This document shows, piece by piece, positions 1 through 6,969 of a stretch of 7,276 bases of DNA. Source of the stretch: JBFKUL01 sp041635755 (GTDB lineage: Bacteria; Pseudomonadota; Gammaproteobacteria; Burkholderiales; SG8-39); the NCBI GenBank assembly GCA_041635755.1, contig JBFKUL010000149.1, positions 1-7,276 on the forward strand. The letters run 5' to 3'. The notes under the pieces were generated by a model. The model saw only the letters and a program-made list of their open reading frames with translations, did not search any database and was not told the DNA's origin. The stretch's first letter is position 1; each line of letters opens with the position of its first letter. The position numbers and the translations under genes were made by a program.

Positions 1-93
1 TCCCCGAGCTGGAACGGCACGGCGAACACCGTCGTGTGGTCCTGCGACGTGGTGCCGACGAAGTACGGCCCCTCGACCTGCCGCTCAGACTAA
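1..93 (+). CDS. C-terminal end of a type IV pilin-like protein (partial, 5' end outside window)
   Basis: Frame 1 is open from the first base to a TAA at 91-93 and gives a 30-residue tail. The tail contains WSC, then a spacer, then KYGPSTCR, with cysteines at tail residues 15 and 27. A Trp-x-Cys strand followed by Lys-Tyr-x-Pro-x-x-Cys-Arg near the stop is the usual ending of major type IV pilins (PilA family), where the two cysteines form the C-terminal disulfide loop. The product would be the extracellular pilus subunit. The diagnostic N-terminal prepilin cleavage site and hydrophobic helix lie outside the window, so the call rests only on this tail and the strong terminator right after it, which suits a highly expressed last or single gene. 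A minor pilin or pseudopilin is possible. Confidence 0.6.
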   Translation, partial: SPSWNGTANTVVWSCDVVPTKYGPSTCRSD

Positions 94-112
94 GCAGTCT
101 TCGGTCACAATG

Positions 113-140
113 AACGCCTCCTTCGGGAGGCGTTTTTTTT
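113..140 (+). terminator. Strong intrinsic terminator after the pilin-like gene
   Basis: A perfect 9 bp stem (AACGCCTCC at 113-121, GGAGGCGTT at 126-134) closes a TTCG loop (122-125). The loop is flanked by C and G, so the RNA forms the very stable C(UUCG)G tetraloop. The stem runs into eight T residues at 133-140. It starts 19 nt after the pilin stop codon, as expected for termination of that transcript. Its 3' arm contains GGAGG, and its T-tract ends one base before the ATG of the next gene. Confidence 0.93.
126..130 (+). promoter_or_regulatory. Shine-Dalgarno sequence embedded in the terminator 3' arm
   Basis: GGAGG lies 11 nt before the ATG at 142 (8 nt before an in-frame TTG at 139) and is the only good ribosome binding site for the downstream gene. 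It is fully base-paired in the terminator stem, so in any transcript containing the whole hairpin the site is masked. The motif is seen directly; its use by ribosomes is inferred. Confidence 0.5.
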
Positions 141-141
141 G

Positions 142-1623
142 ATGCTGCGAGAAACCCTGTCCCGCTTGCTCGGCACCGTCGGTGCGGGCTCGTCTGCGTC
201 GCGAGCGGCGAAGGGGCATTGGCGTGCCGGCAAGCCCGACGCGGCTGTTGCCTTGCTGCGCAAGCGCTGTCAGGTGGCGCCGCGGGATGCTGAGGCGCAT
301 GCGCTGCTTGGAGCGTTCCTGATCGAGCAGGCGCGCGATGTGCATGCGCGCGCTGCGGCGCGCCGCGCCGCAGCGGCCGGCTCGCCGGGCGAGCTTTACG
401 GGGAGGCCGTGGAGCGCTTGCAGCAGGCTGCCGCGCTTGAGCCGGCGGCCGCCGCGCCGCGCCGCAACCTAGGCATTGCGCTGCGCGAGCTCGGCGAGCT
501 CGGCGCGGCACACCTGGCTTTCGTCGAGGCACATCGCGTTGCACCGCAGGATCCGGACATCGCCGCGGACCTTGCCTTCAGCCTGCAATGCCAGGGCAAG
601 ACGGGGGACGCGATCGCGCTGTATGAGCGCACGCTTGCCGCGCATCCGGAAAGCGCCAATGCGCACGCCGGATTCGCACTCAGTCTGCTCGGTGCGGGCG
701 ACTACGCGCGTGGCTGGGAGGAATACGAGTGGCGGCTGCGCGTGTCGGGCGGTGGGATCAAGCGGGCATTTCCTTTTCCGCTCTGGCAGGGGGAGGATCT
801 CGCCGAGCGCTGCCTGCTGGTGTACGCGGAGCAGGGCGTCGGGGACGAAATCATGTTCGCGTCCTGCTTTCAGGATCTGCTGGCACGAGCCGGCCATTGC
901 GTGTTCGAGGTGAGCAGGCGCCTCGTGCCGCTGTTCACGCGCTCGTTTCCGGGCGCGACCATCCTGTCGCGCGACCTGAGCCGCATGCCGGATTGGACGA
1001 CACTGCCCGCCATCGATATGCATATTGCCGCGGGCAGCGTGCCCCGGCTATTGCGCAACGCAGCGCAGAAGTTCCCGGCGCGCGACCGCTACCTCGTCGC
1101 GGACGATACGCGCGTACGCCACTGGCGTGCGCGGCTGGAGCGCGAAGGTCCGGGCGTTAAAGTGGGGCTCGCCTGGACGGGCGGCCTGCCCGGAACGCTG
1201 CGCGCGGCGCGCTCGTTGCCTCTCGAAGTTCTGCGCCCACTGGTCGCTACGCCCGGTGCGACGTTCATTGCGCTGGAATTCCTGGATTGCGATGCCGAGG
1301 TTTCGGCATTCAACCGCCCGGGCGATGCTCGTGTGCACTGGTGGCCCGAGGCCGTCAAGTCGATCGATGAGACTGCGGCGCTCGTTTCCGCCCTCGATCT
1401 GGTGGTCAGCGTGACGACCGCGACGGCGCATCTCGCCGGCGCACTGGGTCGCCCGACATGGGTGCTGGTACCGACGGTTCCGACGTGGCGGTACATGTGG
1501 CAAGGCGAGCACATGCCCTGGTATCCGTCGATGCGCATCTTGCGAGGGCAGGGCGACGTTGAGCCGCAGTCGCTCGTGAAACGCACGCGAGAGGCGCTGG
1601 CCGCTTTCCTGCGTGCAAACTAA
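142..1623 (+). CDS. TPR-repeat protein with C-terminal glycosyltransferase (GT9/heptosyltransferase-like) domain
   Basis: A 493-residue protein with no signal peptide or membrane segment, so probably cytoplasmic. Residues about 20-200 are TPR-type helix pairs, for example WRAGKPDAAVALLRK and CQGKTGDAIALYERTLAAHP, with an Ala/Arg-rich insertion near 65-82. The repeats end in the motif GWEEYEWRLR (191-200). Residues about 213-490 match the glycosyltransferase-B domain common in TPR-glycosyltransferase fusions: LWQGEDL, YAEQGVGDEIMF (228-239), VGLAWTGG (341-348), the SIDETAALVSALDLVVSV stretch (407-424), AHLAGALGRPTWVLVP (429-444) and MPWYPSMRILRG (458-469). The family is expected to transfer sugar from a nucleotide sugar, but acceptor and donor cannot be read from sequence. 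Its place directly behind a pilin-like gene makes modification of pilin or another surface polymer plausible (inference). ATG 142 was chosen over TTG 139 because it is the standard codon. It converges with the transporter operon, leaving 8 bp. Confidence 0.87.
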   Translation: MLRETLSRLLGTVGAGSSASRAAKGHWRAGKPDAAVALLRKRCQVAPRDAEAHALLGAFLIEQARDVHARAAARRAAAAGSPGELYGEAVERLQQAAALEPAAAAPRRNLGIALRELGELGAAHLAFVEAHRVAPQDPDIAADLAFSLQCQGKTGDAIALYERTLAAHPESANAHAGFALSLLGAGDYARGWEEYEWRLRVSGGGIKRAFPFPLWQGEDLAERCLLVYAEQGVGDEIMFASCFQDLLARAGHCVFEVSRRLVPLFTRSFPGATILSRDLSRMPDWTTLPAIDMHIAAGSVPRLLRNAAQKFPARDRYLVADDTRVRHWRARLEREGPGVKVGLAWTGGLPGTLRAARSLPLEVLRPLVATPGATFIALEFLDCDAEVSAFNRPGDARVHWWPEAVKSIDETAALVSALDLVVSVTTATAHLAGALGRPTWVLVPTVPTWRYMWQGEHMPWYPSMRILRGQGDVEPQSLVKRTREALAAFLRAN

Positions 1624-1631
1624 GTGCTTGG

Positions 1632-2864
1632 TTACTCGAAGCGCAGCGCTTCGACCGGATTGAGGCGCGCCGCCTTGCGCGCCGGGTAGTAGCCGAAGAA
1701 GACGCCGATCGCGAAGGCGAACGCTACCGCGAGCACCACCGCCGTCGGAGAAAGCAGGACCTGCCAGCCGGCGAAGCGGGCCACGGCCATCGCCCCGCCA
1801 ATACCGAGCACTACACCGATCAATCCGCCGATCAGCGACAGCGTGACCGCTTCGACGAGAAACTGGCCGAGAATGTCGCGCGTGCGCGCGCCCACGGCCA
1901 TCCTGAGGCCGATTTCGCGCGTGCGCTCGGTGACCGAGACCAGCATGATGTTCATGATGCCGATGCCGCCGACGATCAGCGAGACCGAGGCCACGGCCGC
2001 GAGCAGCAGGGCAAGCACCCGACTCGAGGCCTCCTGCGCCGCCATCGCCTCGGACAGATTGCGCAAGGAAAAGTCGTCATCCGTTCCGGGCTGCAGCCGG
2101 TGACGCTGGCGCAGTAGGCGACGCACCTGATCCTCGATCACCTTGACGTCGTGTCCGTCTGCCACCTTGACCCAGACCGTGCTCACCGCACGCTGACGCA
2201 CGGCGTGCGCCGCGCCCAGCACCCGGGTGCGTGCGGTAGCGATCGGTACGATTATCAGGTCGTCCTGGTCGGTGCCCCACAGGCTCTGGCCTTTGCCTTC
2301 GAGCACGCCGATCACGCGGAACGGCACGCGTTTGATGCGGATCACCTGGTCGACCGGATCGGCATCGCCGAAAAGCTGCGTTACCACAGTCTGGCCGACC
2401 AAAGCGACCTTGCCCGAGCCCGACATCTCCGCCGGCTCAAACGAGCGCCCGGAAGCGAGCGTCCATTGCCGCACATCGAGGTACTCGGGAGTGCTTCCAT
2501 AGACCTGGGTTGCCCAGTTGGTGTTGCCCCAGATCACCTGTGCGCCGCCGCGCAGCGCCGGCGCGGCGAGCGCCTCGGGGATTTCGCGGTTGATGGCGAT
2601 GGCGTCGTCCTCGGAGAGCGTGTAATTCGACCCCGTACCCAGGCGCACACCGCCCTGGGTGCGTGCGCCCGACAGGATCAGAAGCAGGTTTGAGCCCAGT
2701 GCTCGGATCTGCGCCTCGACGCGCGCCTGGGCGCCCGCGCCCACGGCAATCATCACGATGACCGCCGCGACGCCGATAATGATGCCGAGCATGGTGAGTG
2801 CGCTGCGCAGCTTGTTTACCGCCAAAGCGCGCAACGCGACGCGAAGCAGCGCGCCGAGGTTCAT
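1632..2864 (-). CDS. MacB-like ABC transporter permease (FtsX family, stand-alone)
   Basis: A 410-residue inner-membrane permease of the MacB/FtsX type. It has an N-terminal membrane helix (about 22-44, after NKLRSALTMLGIIIGV), a large periplasmic domain (about 45-280, with the MacB-type ALGSNLLLI and the LYS-like SEDDAIAI stretch) and three C-terminal helices (about 283-308, 334-362, 371-392). The segment GGIGIMNIMLVSVTERTREI (299-318) and the ending ARLNPVEALRFE are family hallmarks. In this family ATP hydrolysis in the cytoplasm drives mechanical movement of the periplasmic domain, which pushes substrate through an adaptor and outer-membrane channel. E. coli MacB is about 650 residues because its ATPase is fused; here the ATPase is the preceding gene. 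The ATG (2864-2862) overlaps the ATPase stop by 4 nt (ATGA), indicating translational coupling. Substrate is unknown; macrolides, peptides, siderophores and lipoproteins are handled by relatives. Confidence 0.93.
   Translation of the reverse strand: MNLGALLRVALRALAVNKLRSALTMLGIIIGVAAVIVMIAVGAGAQARVEAQIRALGSNLLLILSGARTQGGVRLGTGSNYTLSEDDAIAINREIPEALAAPALRGGAQVIWGNTNWATQVYGSTPEYLDVRQWTLASGRSFEPAEMSGSGKVALVGQTVVTQLFGDADPVDQVIRIKRVPFRVIGVLEGKGQSLWGTDQDDLIIVPIATARTRVLGAAHAVRQRAVSTVWVKVADGHDVKVIEDQVRRLLRQRHRLQPGTDDDFSLRNLSEAMAAQEASSRVLALLLAAVASVSLIVGGIGIMNIMLVSVTERTREIGLRMAVGARTRDILGQFLVEAVTLSLIGGLIGVVLGIGGAMAVARFAGWQVLLSPTAVVLAVAFAFAIGVFFGYYPARKAARLNPVEALRFE
1636..1654. repeat. Perfect 19 bp inverted repeat at the convergent gene junction
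   Basis: TCGAAGCGC (1636-1644) and GCGCTTCGA (1646-1654) are exact reverse complements around a single A. The repeat lies 12 nt after the stop of the + strand glycosyltransferase gene and encodes the last residues (EALRFE) of the - strand permease. As RNA it could fold into an 8 bp stem with a 3-nt loop on either strand. There is no T-tract on either side, so it is not a canonical intrinsic terminator. It may simply follow from codon choice for the conserved MacB C-terminal motif. Confidence 0.6.
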
Positions 2865-3595
2865 GCGACCGCCTGGTGCTCGTCCAGCAGCCGCGCCGCA
2901 TCGGCCGCGGCTCGGTGCTCGTCGGCCACGAGATGCCCGTCGAGAAAGCGCAGCACGCGGCCCGCGAAGCGCGCGATGTCGGCTTCGTGGGTCACGAGGA
3001 CAACGGTCATGCCCTGGCGATTCAGCTCCTGCAGCAATGCCATGATCTCGAGGCTGGTGTGCGAGTCGAGCGCGCCAGTAGGTTCGTCGGCGAAGATCAG
3101 CAGCGGCCGCATCACCAGCGCGCGGGCAATGGCCACGCGCTGCTGCTGCCCACCGGAGAGCTGCGAGGGGTGGTGGTTGGTGCGCTCGGACAAGCCAACC
3201 CGATCGAGCATCTCGAGGGCGCGGGCTCGACGGTCCCTGGCGGCCACGCCCGCATAGATCAGCGGCAGCTCTACGTTCTCCAGCGCCGAAGTGCGCGCAA
3301 GCAGGTTGAAATTCTGGAACACGAAGCCGAGGTGGCGATTGCGCACCGCGGCCAACGCGTCGCGCTCGAGATCGGAGATGCGCTGACCGTCGAACAGGTA
3401 CTCGCCGCCGGAGGGCCGATCGAGGCAGCCGAGCAGGTTCATGAACGTCGACTTGCCGGAACCCGAAGGGCCCATGACCGTCACAAATTCGCCGCGCGCG
3501 ATTTCGACGCTGATGCCGTCAAGCGCCCGGATCTCGTTGTCGCCGACCCGGTACACCTTCACCAGGTCGCGCGCGCGGATCAGCGCGTCGGCCAT
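2861..3595 (-). CDS. ABC transporter ATP-binding protein (MacB/LolD type)
   Basis: A 244-residue cytoplasmic ATPase with every ABC motif intact: Walker A GPSGSGKST (42-50), Q-loop FVFQNF with Gln94, signature LSGGQ (146-150), Walker B LLIFADEP (165-172) with catalytic Glu171, D-loop ALDS (175-178) and switch His203. The segments FMNLLGCLDRPSGGEY and ALENVELPLIYAG are typical of the MacB/LolD/FtsE-like clade that partners FtsX-type permeases. The start at 3595 gives the usual length and begins MADALIRARDLVKVY; the frame stays open upstream to 3760, but that extension overlaps the adaptor gene and gives an Arg/Gly-rich sequence without domain character. The ATG shares one base with the adaptor stop (TGATG), and no good Shine-Dalgarno is seen, so reinitiation after the adaptor gene is likely. 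It should power the permease encoded next. Confidence 0.94.
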   Translation of the reverse strand: MADALIRARDLVKVYRVGDNEIRALDGISVEIARGEFVTVMGPSGSGKSTFMNLLGCLDRPSGGEYLFDGQRISDLERDALAAVRNRHLGFVFQNFNLLARTSALENVELPLIYAGVAARDRRARALEMLDRVGLSERTNHHPSQLSGGQQQRVAIARALVMRPLLIFADEPTGALDSHTSLEIMALLQELNRQGMTVVLVTHEADIARFAGRVLRFLDGHLVADEHRAAADAARLLDEHQAVA

Positions 3596-5157
3596 CAGAA
3601 CAGCCGCGGCCGCGCCAGGCCTTCCCGCTTCTCCGCCGCGAGCCCGACGATCACTTCCGCGCCCTCTGCGAGCGTTCCCTCGAGCAGCTCGGTCGAACTG
3701 CCGTCGGTAAGCCCCAGCCTCAGCTCGACGGGCTTCGGCTTGCCCGCCTCTAGGACCCATACGCGTCCGGCGGTGGCGGTCGCCCTGCGCCCCGAGAACT
3801 CCGCGAGCAGCCGCTCGTAAACCGGTTTCTGCGCCGGCGTCAGTGCCTGCCCGATGCGCACGCGCGACTCTGCGCGCACGCGCTCAATCTGCTTGCGCCG
3901 CTCGGCGGCGTCGGAAAGCTCGCGCAGCTTGGCAATTCTCCGGCGCGTATCGGCAAAGATCTCCTCGAGCTTCGCCTTTTGCGTCTCGTCGGGCTTGAGC
4001 GCCTCGAGCAGTCGCTGGCCGAATTGCGGCGACGACTGCGCGCCACCCAGGGGCTCGTTCGCGCCGGTCACGGCAGCGTTCGCTTCGCCTGCCGGTCGTG
4101 CATCGTTCGTGCCGGTCGGGCGGAAACGCAGCGCGGCATTCACGATCTTGAGCACATCCTCACGTTGGTCGACGACCACGCGAACGTTGGCGGTCATGCC
4201 CGGCAGCAGGGCGAGGTCCGGGTTGACCGCAGAGATCACCACGGTATAACTGACCACGTTCTGAACGTTCTGTGGCGACTTGCGGATCTGGCGAATCTCG
4301 CCGGAGAAGTTGCGCCGGGGAAAGGCGTCCACGGAGAAGGTCGCCACCTGACCTACGCGCAGCCGGCCCACGTCGGCCTCGTCGATCGCCGCCTCGACCT
4401 GCATGTCGCGCAGATCCTGCGCAATGGTGAACAGCACCGGCGCTTGCAGGCTTGCGGCAACCGTTTGCCCGGCATCCACGTTGCGCAGGATCACAGTGCC
4501 GTCGACGGGAGCCCGGATCACGGTCCGCTCGAGATCCACCATTGCCTGCTTGAGCAGCGCCTCGCGCTGCTTGACCGTAGCGAGCGCGCTTGCGATTTGC
4601 GCATCGTTGACGCGCAGCTGCGCTTCGACCGCCTTGATCTGCTCGCGGGTGGCCTCGAGCAGCGTTCTGGCCTTGTCAAGCTCGGCGGGAGAAAGGAAGT
4701 TCTTCTCCACCAGAGACTTCTTGCGCTCGTAGTCGCGGCCCGCCTCGGCGAGGTTCACTCGCACCCGGCCGAGCTCGGCCTGCTGCGCGGCCTGTGCCGA
4801 GCGCTGCAACAGGACCGCGCTTTGCGCGGATTCGACGTCGGCGCGCGCCTGGGTGACGCGCAGCTCGAACGTCGACGGATCGATGCGCGCGATGACCTGG
4901 TCTTTCTTCACCGGCGTATTGAAGTCGGCCAGGATTTCCATGATCTGGCCCGAGATCTGCGAGCCGACCTGCACCGTGGTGACTGCGTTCAGCGTGCCGC
5001 TCGCCACCACCACCGCCTGAAGCGGTCCGCGCTCCACCTTCGCTAAACGGTAGGCCGGGTGGCGCTCGCCGCCGCTCGCCTGATACCACCACCAGGCCGC
5101 GCCCGAGGCTGCAAGGAGAACGAACGCGATAAGAGCCTTGGCGACGTAAGAACGCAT
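3595..5157 (-). CDS. MacA-like periplasmic adaptor (membrane fusion protein) with an extra helical insert
   Basis: A 520-residue membrane fusion protein linking an inner-membrane ABC permease to an outer-membrane channel. It has an N-terminal anchor (about 6-25, ending in a Trp cluster), a first lipoyl half (about 56-96, including VGSQISGQI), a long alpha-hairpin coiled coil (about 100-205), a second lipoyl half (about 206-245, including IRAPVDGTVI) and a beta-barrel (about 250-345, with LLPGMTANVRVVVD). The membrane-proximal domain (about 464-508) contains RVWVLEAGKPKPVELRLG and TDGSSTELLEG. MacA is usually about 370-400 residues. The extra length is an insert at about 348-458 between barrel and membrane-proximal domain: a Gly/Ala/Asn-rich linker, then charged helices with LKPDETQ (387-393) and LTPAQ (439-443). 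First gene of the three-gene transporter operon. No strong Shine-Dalgarno precedes the ATG. No outer-membrane partner is encoded in the window. Confidence 0.93.
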   Translation of the reverse strand: MRSYVAKALIAFVLLAASGAAWWWYQASGGERHPAYRLAKVERGPLQAVVVASGTLNAVTTVQVGSQISGQIMEILADFNTPVKKDQVIARIDPSTFELRVTQARADVESAQSAVLLQRSAQAAQQAELGRVRVNLAEAGRDYERKKSLVEKNFLSPAELDKARTLLEATREQIKAVEAQLRVNDAQIASALATVKQREALLKQAMVDLERTVIRAPVDGTVILRNVDAGQTVAASLQAPVLFTIAQDLRDMQVEAAIDEADVGRLRVGQVATFSVDAFPRRNFSGEIRQIRKSPQNVQNVVSYTVVISAVNPDLALLPGMTANVRVVVDQREDVLKIVNAALRFRPTGTNDARPAGEANAAVTGANEPLGGAQSSPQFGQRLLEALKPDETQKAKLEEIFADTRRRIAKLRELSDAAERRKQIERVRAESRVRIGQALTPAQKPVYERLLAEFSGRRATATAGRVWVLEAGKPKPVELRLGLTDGSSTELLEGTLAEGAEVIVGLAAEKREGLARPRLF

Positions 5158-5184
5158 CTCGGGAGTCGTATCCGGGCGCAGCGA

Positions 5185-5212
5185 ATCATACCCGCATCGC
5201 GCCGCCTGCCGA
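5185..5212 (-). promoter_or_regulatory. Candidate sigma70-type promoter for the transporter operon
   Basis: In the 92 bp between soxB and the adaptor gene, the - strand carries TATGAT (5190-5185, five of six matches to the -10 consensus). It is preceded by a 16 nt spacer and TCGGCA (5212-5207, four of six matches to the -35). This would start transcription near 5178, about 20 nt before the ATG at 5157. The -35 and spacer are mediocre, and there is no terminator after soxB, so read-through from the sox genes is an alternative source of transcript. Confidence 0.33.
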
Positions 5213-5249
5213 GCCGCGTTTACACAGCGTTACCTCGTGGATCGATCGC

Positions 5250-6953
5250 TTACGCGATGCCCGGGTTTCCTTGGACCCCGGTGAGGCGCGGCAGGTTCAG
5301 TTTCGGTGTGGCGATGGTCTTGCGGTCTCGCAGGTAGCGCGCCACCACGTCCCAGACCGGCTCGCCGCTCGCGCCCTCGGCCACCGGCGCCCACCCCGCG
5401 ACCTTGTACTTGCGGGTGGGATCGAGCGGTCTGCCTGCGAGCCGCATGTCGGAAATGCGCGCGCCAATCTTCTCGCGCGGATCGCACGCGTACTGCAGCC
5501 CGCCGACGCGCACCATGTCGCCGCCCTGCTGCAGGTAAGGGTCGGGATTAAAGAGGTTGTCGGCGACGTCTTCCAGAATCTCCTTGATCTGCTCGCCGGT
5601 GAGCTCCGAGAGCGTCGAATACGAGTAGGTGGTCGCGGTCTGGTCCATCAGGTGATCGAAGGTGATCGCGTCGCCCGGCAGCAGCGAAGTGCCCCAGCGG
5701 AACCCGGGGGAGAAGGCGATCTCGGCGCCCTTGACCTGCATCAGCGCATCCAGGATCAGCTGGTCGAAGGTGCCGTTGAAGTTGCCGCGACGGTACAGCA
5801 GGCCCTCGGTCACCGCAAGCGACTCCTCGAGCTTCGCCCGGTAGGGCGATCGCACCTTGTCGATGTACGCGGCCATTGCCGCATCCGCCGGCAGGAGATT
5901 CGAGAACACCGGCAGCAGGCGGTAGCGGAAATCGGCCACGCCGCCGTTCTTCACGTCGAGGTCGAGCACCGACAGGAACTTTCCGTTCGATCCTGAGTTG
6001 AACACCAGCGTGCGCCCGCCCGGGTTCGAAATCACCGAGGGCGCCGGCACGCCATCGTGCGTGTGACCGCCGAGGATCACGTCGAGGCCGCGCACGCGGC
6101 TCGCGAGCTTCAGGTCGACGTCCATGCCGTTGTGCGAGAGCAGCACCACGAGCTTCGCTCCTTTTGCGCGCACTTCGCTGGCGAGCTCCTGGATGCGCCG
6201 CTCCTCGATGCCGAAGGTCCAATCCGAAACCAGGTAGCGCGGATTGGCGATCGGGGTGTACGGAAACGCCTGCCCGATGATCGCGACCGGTACGCCGTTC
6301 AGGGTTCGCAGGGTGTAGGGCTTGAACACCGGGTCCTCGAAGTCCTTCGTCTTGACGTTCTGCGCCACGAACTCCATCGGCGCGAGCTCGTGCTCGACCG
6401 CCTGCTTGACCCGCTCCGCGCCGTAGGTGAATTCCCAGTGCGCCGTCATGATCTCGACGCCGAGCAGCTTCTGCGCGCCGATCATGTCCGCGCCCTTGGT
6501 CCAAAGGGAGGTCGCCGAACCCTGCCAGGTGTCGCCGCTGTCCATGAGCAGCGCGTGAGGGCGATCGGCGCGGATGCGCTTCACCAGCGTCGCGAGGTGC
6601 GCGAAGCCTCCAATCTTGCCGTAGCGGCGCGCCGCAGGCGCGAAATCGAGGTAGGTGAAGGCGTGCGCGAGCGCGCCCGAGGCCGGAACGCCGAAATGCT
6701 TGAGCAGCGCGTCGCCCACGAGGTGCGGCGGCTTGCCGGTCGCCTCGCCCACGCCCAGGTTGACGCTCGGCTCGCGAAAGTAGATCGGCAGCAGTTGCGC
6801 ATGGCTATCGGTGATGTGGAGCAGCGAGACGTTGCCGAACTTCGGCACGTTGTAGAGCGCGTCGCTCGCCTGCGCGTGGCTTGCGCCCGGACGCAGAGTC
6901 GCGCCGGCGGCGGCTCCGAGGGCGAGGAGTCGGAGGAAATCTCGGCGGTGCAT
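5250..6953 (-). CDS. soxB: SoxB, thiosulfohydrolase of the Sox thiosulfate-oxidation pathway
   Basis: A 567-residue periplasmic enzyme, full length for SoxB. In the Sox cycle it hydrolyses the terminal sulfone of the cysteine-S-thiosulfonate carried on SoxY of SoxYZ, releasing sulfate. The N-terminus has a twin-arginine signal (RRDFL at residues 3-7, hydrophobic run, likely cleavage after SHA at 25-27), so it is exported folded by Tat. The calcineurin-like metallophosphoesterase fold with a dinuclear metal site is visible: HITDSHAQ (Asp49, His51), SGDTWQGS (Asp141), AHWEFTYG (171-178), LSHNGMD (His274) and GGHTHD (His297, His299). The 5'-nucleotidase C-terminal domain follows, with the SoxB hallmark DPYLQQGGDMVRVGG (471-485). 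HWEFT in place of the GNHEFD of 5'-nucleotidases is typical of SoxB and separates it from UshA. The start has only a weak GAG as ribosome site, with a terminator 16 nt upstream. It is downstream of soxX, as in soxAXB clusters. Confidence 0.96.
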   Translation of the reverse strand: MHRRDFLRLLALGAAAGATLRPGASHAQASDALYNVPKFGNVSLLHITDSHAQLLPIYFREPSVNLGVGEATGKPPHLVGDALLKHFGVPASGALAHAFTYLDFAPAARRYGKIGGFAHLATLVKRIRADRPHALLMDSGDTWQGSATSLWTKGADMIGAQKLLGVEIMTAHWEFTYGAERVKQAVEHELAPMEFVAQNVKTKDFEDPVFKPYTLRTLNGVPVAIIGQAFPYTPIANPRYLVSDWTFGIEERRIQELASEVRAKGAKLVVLLSHNGMDVDLKLASRVRGLDVILGGHTHDGVPAPSVISNPGGRTLVFNSGSNGKFLSVLDLDVKNGGVADFRYRLLPVFSNLLPADAAMAAYIDKVRSPYRAKLEESLAVTEGLLYRRGNFNGTFDQLILDALMQVKGAEIAFSPGFRWGTSLLPGDAITFDHLMDQTATTYSYSTLSELTGEQIKEILEDVADNLFNPDPYLQQGGDMVRVGGLQYACDPREKIGARISDMRLAGRPLDPTRKYKVAGWAPVAEGASGEPVWDVVARYLRDRKTIATPKLNLPRLTGVQGNPGIA

Positions 6954-6969
6954 GAGTGAACTCGAGGTG

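Noticed and set aside
139..141. TTG as the start of the TPR-glycosyltransferase gene, with a better 8 nt spacing to GGAGG.
   Set aside because: An ATG follows immediately in frame, and the difference is one residue. Sequence alone cannot decide, so the standard codon was kept.
110..142. A 10-codon open frame (MNASFGRRFF) spanning the terminator, whose TGA overlaps the ATG at 142 as TGATG.
   Set aside because: It has no ribosome binding site, and its sequence is just the hairpin and T-tract read as codons. The stop-start overlap is curious but not enough to call a leader peptide.
1632..3595. Separate ATPase and permease genes considered as a broken macB with a frameshift.
   Set aside because: Both proteins have complete domains and proper ends, with a clean ATGA overlap. 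Split MacB-type systems are common.
3596..3760. N-terminal extension of the ABC ATPase to an upstream ATG at 3760.
   Set aside because: The extension is an Arg/Gly/Ala-rich out-of-frame reading of the adaptor C-terminus. The start at 3595 gives the normal ATPase length and a TGATG overlap.
3979..5046. Long open frame (355 codons) on the + strand opposite the adaptor gene.
   Set aside because: The opposite strand encodes a full-length, motif-complete adaptor. Long antisense frames are expected in GC-rich coding DNA, and this one shows no domain.
5245..5258. Small hairpin (ATCGC/GCGAT) overlapping the soxB stop codon as a possible terminator.
   Set aside because: The stem is only 5 bp and no T-tract follows, so it does not support a termination call.
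6423..6443. Loss of the Asn-His pair (GNHE) of 5'-nucleotidases in SoxB, replaced by AHWEF.
   Set aside because: This replacement is characteristic of the SoxB family rather than a defect in this gene.
6057..6959. Open frame of 300 codons on the + strand opposite soxB.
   Set aside because: The translation is rich in Arg, His, Glu and Val, typical of an antisense shadow, and soxB is certain on the other strand.
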